Below are positions 11,468 through 22,929 of a DNA stretch of 64,000 nt, piece by piece. Every line of letters begins with the position of its first letter. Position 1 is the stretch's first letter. The DNA lies in contig BTRK01000002.1 of assembly GCA_036245805.1 (NCBI GenBank), positions 5,390,689 through 5,454,688 on the forward strand, written 5' to 3'. The translations under genes and the position numbers were made by a program. This DNA comes from Pristionchus mayeri (lineage: Eukaryota; Nematoda; Chromadorea; Rhabditida; Neodiplogasteridae). The notes under the pieces are model-generated. The model was not told the DNA's origin, ran no database searches, and saw only the letters and a program-made list of their open reading frames with translations.

Positions 11468-14213
11468 TTATCTTATCAGGCGGAAACGCTCAGAAGATGA
11501 TAGGTCGGTAGTCTTCATAAGTTGCACTCCACCAATGGCTGCCAATAGCTCGGGATAGGTCGTCTCTCCATCGCGCGCGAGGCTTTCCGGGGGGACGAGT
11601 CCTATTGAATGGAGTCCAGACAGTTGTCGCACGGCTCCACTGTTCCACTCCCATTCTTCTGATCTTGAGGGCCCAGCGCGCTTTTCTGTTCCACTCCCAT
11701 TCTTCTGATCTTGAGGGCCCAGCGCGCTTTTTTTCAATCCTTCCTCATTCCAGTCTCTCAGCTTGGTAATCCCTCTCACGCGGTCATTCCTCCATCTGTC
11801 CCTCAGCGTGACTCCAAGCATCTTTCTTTCCATCTTCCTCTGGGTGACTCTCAGCCTCTCCTTCTCGCTAGATCTCAGAGCCCATACTTCACACCCATAG
11901 AGAACTGTAGCCGTGATGCAGCTCTCGAAGACTCTCCTCCTGATCTTGATGGACAGAATTCGAGAAGATAGGAGGTGCGAGAGCTTACTCCAGGCCAGCC
12001 ACCCTAATCGAATCCGGTGTTCTATTTCGTCGGAATGATCCAAGGGAAGAGCTATTCTTCCTCCGAGATAGGTGGCGCTATCGACGAATTCGAATCGCAG
12101 ATTGCCGATGATTATTGGATTGCGGGTAGAGGTGCAGGAGGTGAGGAGGTTGGTCTTGCTTGCATTCACTTCGAGACCAACTCGGCTGCACGCGTCCATC
12201 AGCTTCTTCAGCATTCGTTCCAGCTCGGGTCGAGATTTGGCAACGAGAGCCACGTCATCGGCATACTCCAAGTGGCAAAGGTTCCTTCCGTCGATTCTAA
12301 TTCCATCTGACTCCCAGTCAATGTTGTCCATGGCTGATCGTAGCACTGCGTTGAAGAGACGAGGGGAGAGGGTATCCCCTTGGCGGACTCCTCGACGCAC
12401 AGTCACAGGAACGAGCTCCTCATTAACTCGAATGAGTGTAGAGGAGGACTCGTAGAGACGGCGCAACATGTGGACGAGGGAGGGATGGGCTCCGAACGAG
12501 AAGAGGGCTTGCCAGCAGGCATTCCACTCCACACAGTCGAACGCCTTCTTGAAGTCGACGAACGCCAAGTAGATTGGCATACCGTACTCGGAGGTTCTTT
12601 CAGCGACCTGCTTGATGGCATGCAGGTTGTCGAGAGTACTGTAGCCGCGCCGGAAGCCGGTTTGGGTCGAGGACTCTGTTTCTTCAAGCACAGTTTCGAG
12701 TCTCTGAAGAATGACTTTGGTCATTGTCTTCAGGGAAACGGTGAGGAGGGAGATGGGACGGAAGTTCCCAATGTTGGTAGGGTTTCTCTCCTTTCTTGTG
12801 CAGAAGAGTGACAATTGCTTCGGTCAGGTCGCTTGGAACAGCCTCTCCATCTACCAGGTAGTTGAGTAGATCAGCGATAACGGGGGCAAGGTGGTGTCGC
12901 GAGTGGTATAGCATGTCAGGGAGAATGCCATCCGACCCGGGTGAGTGACCACACTTGAGTTGGGACATCGCTTCGCTGACCTCATCGGGTAGGAAGGGAG
13001 GAAGGGGATCTAGAGGCTGAGGAGGGACTTGGAGTGGAAACTGAACTGCAGGGGTGTAGAGACCCTCAAAGAAGCTCTGGACCACTGTCTTGGTGGCTGC
13101 TTGAGAGAGCGCACCAGTTACAGGGTCTGGGAACTAGAAGGCGCTTCTTTGAGGTTTGCAGACTCAGCATGCTCTTCACGATGCTCCTTCCCATGGTTGC
13201 TGCTTGCCGTGCTTGCGCCTCCTTTCGCTTCCTGATGTCATCGACGAAACTCGTCCGGGCAGCTTTGCAGGCAGCTGAGTAGGCGACAGCTTGTTGGGAG
13301 TTGGATTGCAATTCATGGCGCATCGCTAGGAGCTTCCGCGTTCCACTCGAGATCCAAGAAGGGGATTGGCGCTTCCTCCAGCAGTTCGTTGCCGCGGTCT
13401 CCGTGGAAGCCTTTACCGTAGTATAGGCGTCGGCGGCAGAACTGGGGCGGGCAAGGGGCAGTAACGCGAGAAGGTTTGCGTTGACAGTAAAAGCGGTTCG
13501 ATCGAAATGTAGCCGCTCCCTGCATCTTTTCTGCCTCGCCTTGCCAGGGAGGGAGAGGCACATCCGAACAAGGCGATGGTCGGAGTCCAACTCAAACCGA
13601 CCAACGACTCCACAGTTGACTGCTCTCGCTGTGGCGGGCGCTGCAACGTAGTCAATTTGGTGGAATGCGGATCCGTTTGGGGATCGCCGGGCCAGATTCG
13701 ACCGTGCCGTCTCTTGGGGAACGTGTTCAGGATGCGCAGTCTGTTCCTCACGCAGAGCTCAGTGAAGCAGCGTCCGCGTGAGTTCGGTGTGGGAGAGGCA
13801 AAGTTACCGACAAATCTTTCATTGCCAGGTTCCCTCGCCACTCGACAGTTGAAGTCACCAACCAGAACTGGCATGTGGCCTTTTGGGGCACTCCGCAGGG
13901 CGGTCTCAACCTGGTCTAGGAAGTCTTCGTACGCGTCGTCATCGTAGGAAGACGTAGGGGCGTAAGCGCAGACCAGGAAGAGCCGTAGGTCGGGAAGGAG
14001 CAGAGTGGCCAAACGAGGGGAGAGGCCATTGAACACAGCTCCGCGCGCGAGTTGCGGTCGAAGCAAAAATGCCACGCCATGGGAAGCAGTGGGCCCGCCC
14101 GAGTGGTAGATTACAGTGCCTGAGGATGTAAGATTGAACGAGGCACAACCCACAATCCTTGCTTCCTGCACTGCAACCACGTCCCACTTGATGTTGTCGA
14201 GGGCGAGTTCCAT
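11468..14213 (-). pseudogene. RTE polyprotein (endonuclease plus reverse transcriptase), broken
   Basis: Endonuclease part: VLVGDFN and, after a frameshift, DSDHRLV, both standard AP-endonuclease motifs of LINEs. Linker part: 13066-13590. Reverse transcriptase part: LKCGHSPGSDGILPDMLYH in one frame (12684-13085), then after a frameshift RPISLL, TGFRRGYSTLDNLH, FVDFKKAFDCV, GVRQGDTLSP and HLEYADDVALVAKS (11468-12814), which contains the catalytic YADD. The last roughly 70 codons are read out of frame because of the 46-bp duplication. The element cannot make an intact product. Confidence 0.88.
11641..11732. repeat. 46-bp tandem duplication inside RTE
   Basis: The unit starting TGTTCCACTCCCATTCTTCT occurs twice head to tail with a 46-bp period. 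Because 46 is not a multiple of three, it shifts the reading frame of the reverse transcriptase C terminus. The two units are identical by eye, so the duplication is recent. Confidence 0.9.
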
Positions 14214-14763
14214 CTCCGTCTACTTCTCCCTTGGGCCGAGCGTCCTGGCGTTGATGGTGCCGATGTAGAAGTGGCGACCCATCGTGGCGGCTTACAACTC
14301 CCGCGTGCCAAAGCTTCTGGGAGAGGGAATCCGGGCGGGCAGAACCGGAGACGGAGAGACGAAATCGCACTCAACCGCTCGCCACACACTTGAGAACCCA
14401 GAATGAGTCAGTGAGTACGAACAATTATATTTGAGTAGCTTGTTATCACGAGATAGCCCGCGCTATGTGCCTTATTGGACTGTTTGATCCGACTTGAAAA
14501 TGTGCTATAATTTCCTAACACTTGCCGTATCTTGGATCGTTCAATCGTTCATTGTGTCCATATATTGTGTCTCGTGAAAATCGAAAACATGAAATATTTC
14601 CTAGTAGCAAAAGCAGGCCGTGTTCCTACACTTTTGCAGGAGACCCGTGGTATGTCGTGTGACTCATGAAAACTGATTAAACACTTTCTGGAACGGACTA
14701 GAGTCAACAAATCCGTTTACCAATGAACTATCACATTGAGGTTAGCAAACATGGATTTGGTGT

Positions 14764-15409
14764 TCAGTGGCTGCAATGGCCAATTACATCGAGGAACGCA
14801 AATGTTTTCACATATGGGTCGAAGATTTGTTTTACGTTACCGTGCAGACCACCACCTACAGTCGTGTTTCTACTGAACGGCTCCAGGAGGGTGATGGTGC
14901 AGTTCGCGTTCACGGAAAGTTGCGCCTCCTGAGAGATTGGGAATTAGCTCCGGATGGTTACTTAATCAGCTATTTAGCGCATATCTAACCGAATATGATA
15001 CGATATCCCTTTAATGAGCAACCCTTATAACGATTTTTAGCACATTTATAGACCATTGATCGAAAGACGTAGTTCATACCGTGACTTTTTCCCAACTGGA
15101 GCGATATTTGATGATGTTGTGGTCTAGTACGTAGTCTGTCATCTCCGACAAGAGAACGCCCTTGAGCAATCGTCCAGTCATCCATCCATGTGGATCTACG
15201 TTGATCGCGATTTCGCCGGCGAGGTCTTCCGGATTCCTTGGATCAAGATCCGCGGGATAGCTAGCAATGAGCGACACCTGCAGATATAAATGTGTGCAAC
15301 TATGAGTTGTTTTTGGAGAGAAGCGAACCTGAAGAAATACGACGAAAAGCAATGTTCCAGCCATTCGGAGGGAGCGATCAGGGAACAGTGAGAGAACTCT
15401 TGATACCAT
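14764..15409 (-). CDS. Small secreted protein of unknown family, three exons
   Basis: Exons on the minus strand are 15409-15329, 15277-15080 and 14928-14764 (TGA), all phase 0 with standard GT-AG introns of 51 and 151 nt. The likely start is the second ATG (15364), giving MAGTLLFVVFLQ continuing VSLIASYPADLDP, a typical signal peptide; the upstream ATG at 15409 would add 15 residues. The mature part is about 110-120 residues, with NxT glycosylation sites in exon 3 (NCT, NTT) and only two Cys (in the NANCT and GHCSH segments), which could form one disulphide. A TATA-like TTTATAAG lies near 15427-15434, about 65 bp upstream of the start. The whole unit is compact and looks intact. I recognise no domain; it could be an extracellular or effector-type nematode protein. 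Confidence 0.6.
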
Positions 15410-15426
15410 AACGCTGGATTCTTGGT

Positions 15427-15437
15427 CTTATAAAGAG
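15427..15437 (-). promoter_or_regulatory. TATA-like element
   Basis: Minus-strand CTTTATAAGACC lies about 65 bp before the preferred start codon of the small secreted protein gene. Position and sequence fit a core promoter; no other support. Confidence 0.4.
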
Positions 15438-15624
15438 TGCTTGAACCTATAAACATACCTCCACCCATTCGACATGAACGAAAGTTGTATCGAAAAGTGT
15501 TTGCATGACTGAAGCAGTTATACGATCGTGCAATTTCAGATTTTTGGACGGCAGAGAAATTCGCAGTGTTTGCATTTTTTTCAGAGGAGTGGCACGTGTA
15601 GAAGTGTGATGAATGCGTCACTAT

Positions 15625-15747
15625 GACACAGCTAAAGGTAAAGGTAATCCCGTCTTCGAGACTGGGCTCGCGGGAGAACACTGCTAGGCCAGTGTCAATT
15701 TGGGCGGATTCGGTCCGGAGTGCCCACCTTTCGCCAGACCTATTTAC
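15625..15747 (-). mobile_element. Possible 5'-truncated non-LTR retrotransposon 3' end
   Basis: A locally GC-rich minus-strand stretch ends in a repeat-like tail ATTACCTTTACCTTTAGC. Composition contrast and a short tandem tail are what a truncated LINE or SINE end would show. No coding remains and no target duplication is defined, so this is tentative. Confidence 0.3.
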
Positions 15748-15994
15748 CTGCGCGATCGACGGCTACCAATGCATCGTCCCCAGTGGGTAAGCGCATTGGT
15801 GGGGCAGAGACGGTGTGATACGGAGACACTATGATACGTGGCCCGATATGCGTCACCATAAGACGCGTTAGGAAATCATTTTCCGCGTTTGATCTTGACA
15901 TCTTCTCATGGAATTCTACGGAAACGTTTGCATCAATGGGCACTCTTGCAATGTTCATTGGATGACACATAGATCGTTGCACATTGCAAGTCAC
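15748..15994 (-). CDS. Unassigned exon
   Basis: A minus-strand open stretch ends at 15748 in a good donor (GCGCAG, then GTAAAT). The text, including FLTRLMVTHIGPRIIVSP and LPTGDDALVAVDRAG, is protein-like. Upstream and downstream exons could not be linked; a frame reading LPMYREFLWLIDG with a GTAAGG donor at about 16018-16075 on the same strand may belong to it. No family recognised. Confidence 0.35.
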
Positions 15995-16353
15995 TCATTG
16001 ATAACAGATGATCAATTCCTTACCATCAATCAACCACAAGAATTCCCTGTACATTGGTAATACTTCAGGTTCGCTTTGCCGTTTGCCAATTTACCATTAC
16101 AGATTTGCCTGTGTTTCCTCAGGTTGTGCTCCAATGATGACAAAGCATCATAACAAGATAAATGTCAATAATTCTTCCATGCAGATTTGAGATCCCTATT
16201 GTACACAAACATCGCCTTCCTGTAATATTATCGTTGCATGCATTGTTGCGAAGAATATCTTGTTTAAACATTGAGGTGTATCTTTACCCGAATAATATCC
16301 GCTATATCGTGCACTGTCATTTCTTCCTCCTTCTCGTATCTGTTCTTGGCTTG

Positions 16354-16465
16354 TAGAGTTTGAGAAATGACACCACGGTCTCTTCATTCTACACACTCTC
16401 TCGCCATTCGACCGGTCGAGAGAGTGCGTAAAATGAAAAGACGGCGACCCGAAATAGGAACTCTA
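16354..16465. mobile_element. Palindromic MITE, subfamily P2
   Basis: 112 bp with ends TAGAGTTTGAG and its near complement. The core reads TCTTCATTCTACACACTCTC, then GACCGGTCGAGAGAGTG. It is flanked by a near-perfect 8-bp duplication, TTGGCTTG (16346-16353) against TTGACTTG (16466-16473). The 8-bp duplication and TAGAG terminus fit hAT. Confidence 0.85.
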
Positions 16466-16650
16466 TTGACTTGTTTCCCCGAGAATGGAGCTCGCTCTTT
16501 CCGAGCGATAACTGCTACTTTGATGCTTTCGTCGGGTTACGGGGTGAAAAATAGCAATTAGATCACTCGAAGCCGAAAGCGGTGGTGTATTGTTTCGCTG
16601 ATCTTGCACCCGGATAACTAAGTGAGGTGACGCTCTGTCTGCCTGCTTTC

Positions 16651-16743
16651 GAGCAATGATCTGACTCTCTTCAGTTTGCACGCTCTCTCACCGGTCAGAG
16701 ATACGAGAGAGCGTGCAAACTGAAGAGAGTCAAACCATTGCTC
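16651..16743. mobile_element. Palindromic MITE, subfamily P1
   Basis: 93-bp near-perfect palindrome with ends GAGCAAT and ATTGCTC and arms TCTGACTCTCTTCAGTTTGC and complement. It is flanked by a perfect 8-bp duplication CTGCTTTC (16643-16650 and 16744-16751). It can fold completely on itself as RNA. Confidence 0.9.
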
Positions 16744-16829
16744 CTGCTTTCAGCTTATCACGACATCAAAGTTGCAGTTGTGCACTCGGGGAGAGCGAGC
16801 TCCATTCTCGAGGTAGTGCGCATGTACTC

Positions 16830-16925
16830 TAAAAGAGAAATGAAACCGCCTTCTCTTCATTCTACACACTCTCGCAACTAAATCTGTTTAGAGAGCGTGG
16901 GATATGAAGATACTAAGACCCAAAT
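16830..16925. mobile_element. Palindromic MITE, subfamily P2, degenerate
   Basis: Shares AGAGAAATGAAACC and TCTCTTCATTCTACACACTC with the 16354 copy, followed by a decayed complement (GAGAGCGTGGGATATGAAGA). Ends and target duplication are no longer recognisable. Confidence 0.6.
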
Positions 16926-17189
16926 TGCTAACTCAAGTGTGCACGATAATTGCATTTCGATGTACTCGAGCCGTTGATCACAACTTGTTTCGCTAGCCTT
17001 GAAGCAAGATAATAAATATACATTGCCACTCTGACTCCCTGCTTCTTCCTAGCGAGTCTAATTGCATTTTACTACCCCGTAATCAGAAACTGGCGAGATA
17101 AGTCGAAAGTTGCCCCGAATATTCTTTATCACGAGGCCGTCTTTAAGTATATTCTCTTACACAAAGCGAGTTGCTGTTAATCTATAATA

Positions 17190-18454
17190 TTAGGTTGTGA
17201 AAAAAGTAATTGTAGATTTGGACCATGATGTTTGAGCACGCCTAAAATTCTTTTCATTTAGGATCTCAAGCTGGCTCAATAGCATATAATAGGGGTATAC
17301 TTGGTCAATATATTTATGTATTCCAATCGCTTCATGCTTTTAGGATACCCGGCAAATCCAAGTTTTGACAAATGTGATATTTTCACTCTTTTCTAAAAAT
17401 ATTTCCCGCAACTCGTATTTTGTGGGGGAAACGACTATAGATTTCCATATAGCGTTATGAGAAGCACAAGTGCGGTTCTTTCGAAAAATAGATCTAACGC
17501 TGCTCCTGCCTCAACATAGCACGATTTACACATCACTGAATTAATACCTCATCTAATAAACAATGATCAAGCGACAACGTTTCCTGCTTTGAGGTTCAAT
17601 CAGACTGGTTTCTAAATAAGTGCGCCTTCATTGTACACTATGGTGCTGCATACCACAAAGCAACAATTGAACTCATCCCTTCTCTACTTGTAGAAAACAT
17701 AGATTTTCAGTATTGATGAATACAGGCCAATATTGTCAAATTTTCGACTTTCGGTATTCGGTGAATGAATAAATTTCCTCAAAAGGGAGCTATCCCCTGA
17801 CCTTGCCCAGTCGTATACTGATATATAAAGAGTAGCTTTAACAGATAACGACAAAATTTAGGGCTTTGCACCAACCCTGGAAAATGGAAGTCTTGTAATA
17901 TACGAATTTCCATGTTCAAATTTCATTGTCGGGATGATGAATGTTACATGTTTTGCTAGAAGTACTGTATGCCCATTTAAATACAATTTTAAGTTAACCA
18001 TGGAAAGTGCTTTTCGCTTCACTGCATTTGAGAAGGATAGATCAATAGTTACGGATGCGCGGTAAAAATAATTATTTTTGTTGATGTGCAGTTAGGGTCA
18101 AGTTAAAAAATGAGTATATTTTATGACAGGTCATTCGGAGCGGACCAGGTTCACATGTTGTATTATGATATACGTATGCCATAGTTTTCGCACGTGGCGT
18201 AATATTTGCCTTATCCTAGCTTTCGATGGATTGCTGGACCGAAACCTACTCAGTAAAACATTTTGTCGATGTAGCTTTGTCTTCATATTGTGGCCTCAAT
18301 GCCAATTGTATAGGCTCGAACCTATGCGCGATAGAAATGGTATCCAAGCACTTAACGAGCACAAGTAGCAATATGATATACAGACGGTAATCAAAGACGG
18401 GGTATTGCAGAATCGAAAATTTAAAAATCTACAATTACTTTTTTCACAACCTGA
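17190..18454. mobile_element. Mariner-like element with degenerate interior
   Basis: Inverted ends TTAGGTTGTGAAAAAAGTAA (left) and its complement (right), flanked by TA at 17188-17189 and 18455-18456. The 1,265-bp length fits an ordinary mariner, but I could not find transposase motifs in any frame, so the interior is highly decayed or replaced. The right terminus shows CCTGA where CCTAA is expected. Confidence 0.75.
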
Positions 18455-18531
18455 TATCATCTCGTTTGAGTACAATGAGCTCTGACGCCCAACCCAAAGA
18501 CAACTCTACATTCTTCATTTGCTACATTGTA

Positions 18532-19781
18532 TTAGGTTGAATAGAAAGTCTTTATCCACTTTTTATTTCCCTTCTTCTGACAATAAAGCACAAGAGCAAA
18601 ATCAAACATATGCACCATTGTTATCTACGACAAATCTCCAACGTTCAGGCAACTTATGGATTCCCTCCTTATAGAACCCATCTCGGCGCGAATCGAAATA
18701 TTGCTTGAGTGCGGCCTCGATCGCCCCACGGGAAATGAAGGATCTCTGATCGAGATGACGGATCAGATCCTAGAACAACCAATAATCCGAAGGGGCCAAG
18801 TCAGGAGAATACGGTATATGAGGGAGAACCATCCAGCCATATTTGGACAGCTCCTGCTTGACCTGTCGTGCAACATGGGGTCGGGTGTTATCGTGTTGAT
18901 AGTACACTTTCTTGCCGTTCAGGGCAGATTGTGCGAATTTCTTCTTGAGATTCTGTAGTTGTTTAGTGTAGACATATCCAGTAATTATCCGCTTCTCGGG
19001 TAGGAGCTCCCAGTAAATCGGGCCATCCACTCCCCACCAGGCAGAGAGCAAGATTTTCATAGGGTGAAGGTCAGGCTTTGCGACGTCCTGTGGGGTCTCA
19101 TTGGCATCCACCCACTGTGCCCTCCTATGGTGATTCTCATAGCAGACCCACTTCTCGACCTCTGTTATGAGACGGTCCAACCATCGATCTCCAGCGTAAA
19201 GAGTGAGTAGAGAAAGGGAATCGTCGACACGGTGGTCAAACTGGTCTTGGGTCAATTTGTGGGGTATGAAACGGCCTAGCTTCTTCTTCTTGCCAATGGA
19301 GACCAATCATTTTACGATGGTGCTTTGCGATACCCCAAGTGTGGCTGCCATGTCGCGGGTATTTGGGAAGGATCCAATTCCACTACGATCCGTAGCGCAT
19401 CCAAATCCAGCTCGGGTGGCCTCCCAGACCGGTCATGATCATCCATGGAAAAGTCCCCCTTCTCGAAGCGTTGGTACCAATTGCGTATGGTCTGGTAGTG
19501 AGGGGCATATGACTCGTAGACTTCAGCCAACTGACGTTCCGATTCCTTCATTGTAGTGTGAGAGAGGAATATGAATAACAGAACGTTGCGGATGTGCAAG
19601 GCCGTGGGAACAAACATCGTGGTCTTACTAGTGGCAGAATGAAAGGCGTGGAATGGGGACTTGTTGACCACATAGTCCCTTTGTCATGTGTTATTCACTA
19701 GAGGCGAGGGAACACCAAAGGTATCCTGCACTGAGCAGTGATCGAGCAAAACAGTGGATAAAGACTTTCTGTTCAACCTAA
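18532..19781 (-). mobile_element. Mariner family 2, copy D
   Basis: Same ends (TTAGGTTGAAnAGAAAGTCT) and the same 1,250-bp length as copy C, flanked by TA at 18530-18531 and 19782-19783 in unrelated surrounding sequence. It is therefore an independent insertion, not a segmental duplicate. Confidence 0.93.
18605..19671 (-). pseudogene. Mariner DD34D transposase, inactive
   Basis: The N-terminal part (19312-19671) reads TALHIRNVLLF, ESERQLAEVYESYAPHYQTI and DRSGRPPELDLDAL, the helix-turn-helix region. It shifts frame after DPSQ through the same one-base deletion as copy C and meets the same TGA before LVSIGKKKK. The catalytic part (18770-19306) has EVEKWVCYEN, again Val in place of the first catalytic Asp, then HDNTRPH and APSDYWLF. 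A further stop follows DYWLF, so the C-terminal tail is out of the open frame. Confidence 0.88.
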
Positions 19782-19783
19782 TA

Positions 19784-20391
19784 CTTATCGGTAAATAGGG
19801 AACTGGGGTTTTCATTTATTTGCATTTGGGAAGGTTTGTATTATTTTTGCTGATGACCTATTTATAATTCAGAATAATGTGAGATTGCCCATAGCACTTG
19901 AAATAAGAAACCCAAAAACATGAATATGTTGAAAAATTCCAACAACTTCCGCTATCATCAATATATTCTCCACTGCTGTTATTTTGAAAAAGTCAAGAAT
20001 ATTTCACGTGATTTTTTGAACGTTTGCATATTCCCATCGGTTCATTTCAGTTTTCGTTTCGTATTATTTTTTTAGATTATATTGAGCGGCATGCTAAATA
20101 TTCTGGTAAGCGGCATTACAAAGGTCCTTTACAATATGGTATTTAAGTAATCCCTTGCCAGAGTTTATTGTTATCTCATTAGTGCTTTCGATGAAGATAA
20201 ACAGTGTTATTATAAGGAGAACAATAAGCATATACTCTGGAGATGTAAAATAATTTGGTCATTTAGATTCAAGGATTAATAGTAACCGGACTCGATTTCG
20301 ACTTGAACCTCGTCGTATTTAAAATGTTTTTCGATATTGGTATGATATGTTTAAAGAGTTACAACGACAATACAAACATCTTTTTTAATAG
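19784..20391. other. Upstream part of 7TM gene, exons unresolved
   Basis: The first transmembrane segments of the receptor starting at 20392 should be encoded here. A hydrophobic frame reading FIVISLVLSMKINSVII near 20162-20215 and a short open stretch near 20073-20140 are candidates, but splice phases do not settle it. Confidence 0.3.
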
Positions 20392-21420
20392 GACTTATCG
20401 AGTTCGTTTTTGTCCTGAGTCTAAATCGGTTCGTGATACTACTCCTTCCGACGTGCTCGAGTATTTATGAGAACAGGTGAGATTGGAATAAGATGAATGA
20501 AGAGTCACTGGTATTTCAAATTTGTGTTACTCAATGGCATGGATATCCAAAATGTCCGTTATTCTGGAATTTGTTACTGTATGATTTCGAAACCTTTTTA
20601 GAATTGTGCAGTACAGTATCAGTGCAATAGTTTGGTTCTTCTCATTGATCGGAGCTATCGGCTATTTAATAGGAAAATGCGAGCGGTTTGTGGTCTAAAA
20701 CTAAATTCAGATTTTTTTTTCAATATTTCTATGCCCAAATGTCTATCTATCTAACTTTAAAATATTGAATCTTGTTTGTAAAAATAGACATATTTCCAGG
20801 CGTATTTACCCGGATGGAACATTCACGGACAAATGCCATCGGAGTGTCAGAGGAAACATCACTTTCCCCGAGTACGAGAACAACCCGTGGCCATATGATA
20901 TTGGGCATTATATTCGACAAGTGAGCACACCCATCTATAACCATATATAAATCAATCCATGTGTGAGCACCCCTGACAGGATTGCGAAATACTGAGACTG
21001 TTTCATTAAATTGATACTGAGCAGTTTATTAGATATGTGGGCTTTGTGAAGTTTTGTGAAGTAGGATTTTGAAGTTTCGAAACTAAAACTTCACTAAAAT
21101 ATTGATCGCAATTTCGAACTCTAGGCAATTAGCTGGTGCTACGATGGTCTTCCAATACTCTCGTTCGTTATCTACGCCATCATAACGGCTATTATTTTCA
21201 AGCAGTGCAGGTATTACCATTTGTTTCACCAATCACATATTTATTACATGATTTAGAAAAGTTTCATCGTTAAAATGGAGCCGAGATCTCAAAACACTCT
21301 TGCACGGCTTAGTCATCTTGATTATTTCCCTCGTACGCGATTTAAATCATTCTTTAAATCACATATTAGTATTTTTTTTCGTTCTTTCATCCGATATTTT
21401 TCATGTATGCTAATTGCTAA
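20392..21420 (+). CDS. Seven-transmembrane chemoreceptor-like gene (3' part)
   Basis: Six exons join in phase: 20392-20476, 20602-20685, 20800-20920, 21125-21210, 21257-21332 and 21370-21420 (TAA). The first reads FVFVLSLNRFVILLLPTC, matching the end of TM3 with the Asn-Arg-Phe motif of nematode Srx/Srt-type receptors. The second is a clean membrane helix (IVWFFSLIGAIGYLIGKC, TM4). The third is an extracellular loop with a Cys (FTDKC) and YENNPWPYD. The fourth carries TM5 (LPILSFVIYAIITAIIF). The fifth carries intracellular loop 3 and TM6 (LLHGLVILIISL). The last is a short TM7-like end (FSFFHPIFFMYANC). Family assignment rests on topology and the NRF motif, not on a database match. Upstream exons for TM1-TM2 lie before 20392. 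The C terminus is shorter than usual, so a missing exon or decay is possible. Confidence 0.6.
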
Positions 21421-21528
21421 ACACTTTACTGCAACTGGAAAATCCCGAAAATAATTAACAATTTGATTTAGCGATGTGATCTTATATTTGACTAGAGAGT
21501 GTTATATTATTATATTTTGTGACAATTA

Positions 21529-22426
21529 TTAGGCTGGTGCTTAAGTTTCTTTCTTTTTTATTTTTCAAATTTCTGTTGGCGTGCCTAGACTCTCATGATG
21601 TTCTGACTACCATGTATTATGGCCATGACGGTAGATTGCTACCATACATTTGATTTGCATCTGCGCATCATCGTGAGAAGTTGATAAGTCTCAGAAAATT
21701 AACATCAGAAAACGGTATTTTATTTTGAGCATTTTGGGATAAATTCAGGTTATCGAATACTTATGGGATTCTGATTCTACCCAATTGAGGAACACTTGGG
21801 CAGGAGTTCTTTGTTCTACTAAGCACAAAAAATCCGGATTCGAACGTGTGTGGGAGACAGGGGAATCCAAAAAGTGTTGATTTCAGCGGATGAATCAGAA
21901 CACGATTATTTCGAAATCTGCAGTTCTTCAACGGGAAGTCATATCCCTTCCTAAACTTGTTAGCATACTTACTGGGGAAAGTACTTCACAACCCATCGAA
22001 ATTAAGCATTCATCAATGCTCTATAAGGAAGTTGCGCTCGGCAATTTGTGTTCTATGATTTTCAAATACAGTAGTTCTGTAATTGGGCCAACATTTCTAG
22101 GTTTTTCACGGCAGGTTTGGTAGGCTATGTCGTATGACATACCCAGTCAAAGTACTTTGTAATAATGTGCTGAATGTGACCTTTGCGCTATTACCCTCGG
22201 AGCCTAGAGCAATTGAAAAGTCGGATTGCTCGACCTGGTCCGATTACTACCGAACTAAAATTTTCTATTCAAATTGATCGAATCAAAACAGTTTAGTATT
22301 CGCTATAGTGTGTACCCATGTCCGTATCAACAGCAAAAACAAATATTAGATTGGCTCATTACGACTACCTGGGGAGGTCAGAATGTCGGTACATGAAAAA
22401 GGAAAGAAACTTTTGCACCAGCCTAA
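21529..22426. mobile_element. Mariner-like element, third TIR type
   Basis: Ends TTAGGCTGGTGCTTAAG (left) and the complement of TTAGGCTGGTGCAAAAG (right), flanked by TA at 21527-21528 and 22427-22428; 898 bp. The terminus is of the GGCTGGTGC type seen in many mariners. No intact transposase; internally deleted or degenerate. Confidence 0.8.
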
Positions 22427-22444
22427 TAGTAAATGCCCAAATTA

Positions 22445-22539
22445 TGTAGTCCTAGCAGTAGTCGGCCTCACCGCACCACACCACCTAGCGTAGTCGTTTA
22501 CGACTGTAAAATAACTTGACGTTGCTGCACATTTACCCT
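22445..22539 (+). repeat. Dispersed repeat R1, copy 2
   Basis: Same core as the copies at 3420-3530 (inverted) and 53950-54083, including the central CACCGCACCACACCACCTAG block that copy 1 lacks. Confidence 0.7.
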
Positions 22540-22558
22540 TCTTTTATTTAATTCCCAG

Positions 22559-22611
22559 ATCGCAACCGCCATGGCTAACCTAATACGAGCGCACCTCCGT
22601 GATGTTCGGTA
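22559..22611 (+). CDS. Possible short exon
   Basis: An acceptor (TTCCCAG) precedes a frame reading ATAMANLIRAHLRDVR that ends at a good donor (GTAAGG). A downstream basic open stretch (22740-22860, ERVRDEMGRKRNRSDEDMSG) might be part of the same gene, but the link is unproven. Confidence 0.25.
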
Positions 22612-22929
22612 AGGATTGGATTGTTTACGTATTTATGCTCGGCCAGGCAATACATTATACGTACTTCATTATTGCCCATCCATATGAAAGCGTTATATCA
22701 TCTTGCTAAAGAACCAAAAGTGAATGGTAAGTATAGAGAGGGTTCCTAAAAGGGAGAGAGTGCGTGATGAAATGGGACGTAAGAGGAATAGATCAGATGA
22801 GGATATGAGCGGAACTAGGCCGGATGACAACCAAAAGAAGAACCCTTCCCCAGTAGGTTTCACAGTAAGCTTCCTATACATCAAACGTCATTCTGTGAAA
22901 GTGTTGCAGTAGGGCACCCTTTTTGGTTA

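Larger units (their letters stand above)
11442..14395 (-). mobile_element. Near full-length RTE-type non-LTR retrotransposon, decayed
   Basis: On the minus strand the order is a 5' untranslated part, ATG near 14282 (MGRHFYIG), an AP-endonuclease-like domain, a linker, reverse transcriptase, and a very short 3' untranslated part ending in an (ATTG)n tail at 11442-11467. A short 3' UTR with a microsatellite tail is typical of RTE elements. The copy is broken by a stop shortly after the start (after GPREK), frameshifts near 13590 and 12800, and a 46-bp tandem duplication at 11641-11732 that shifts the C terminus. A nearly identical family member occurs at 54555 and at 62880. Confidence 0.88.

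Noticed and set aside
12017..13282. Plus-strand open frames opposite the RTE
   Set aside because: They are antisense shadows of the minus-strand retrotransposon frame, which has the catalytic motifs.
14767..14988. Plus-strand open frame of 73 codons
   Set aside because: The minus strand carries a phase-matched three-exon gene with signal peptide and stop over the same bases, which explains it better.
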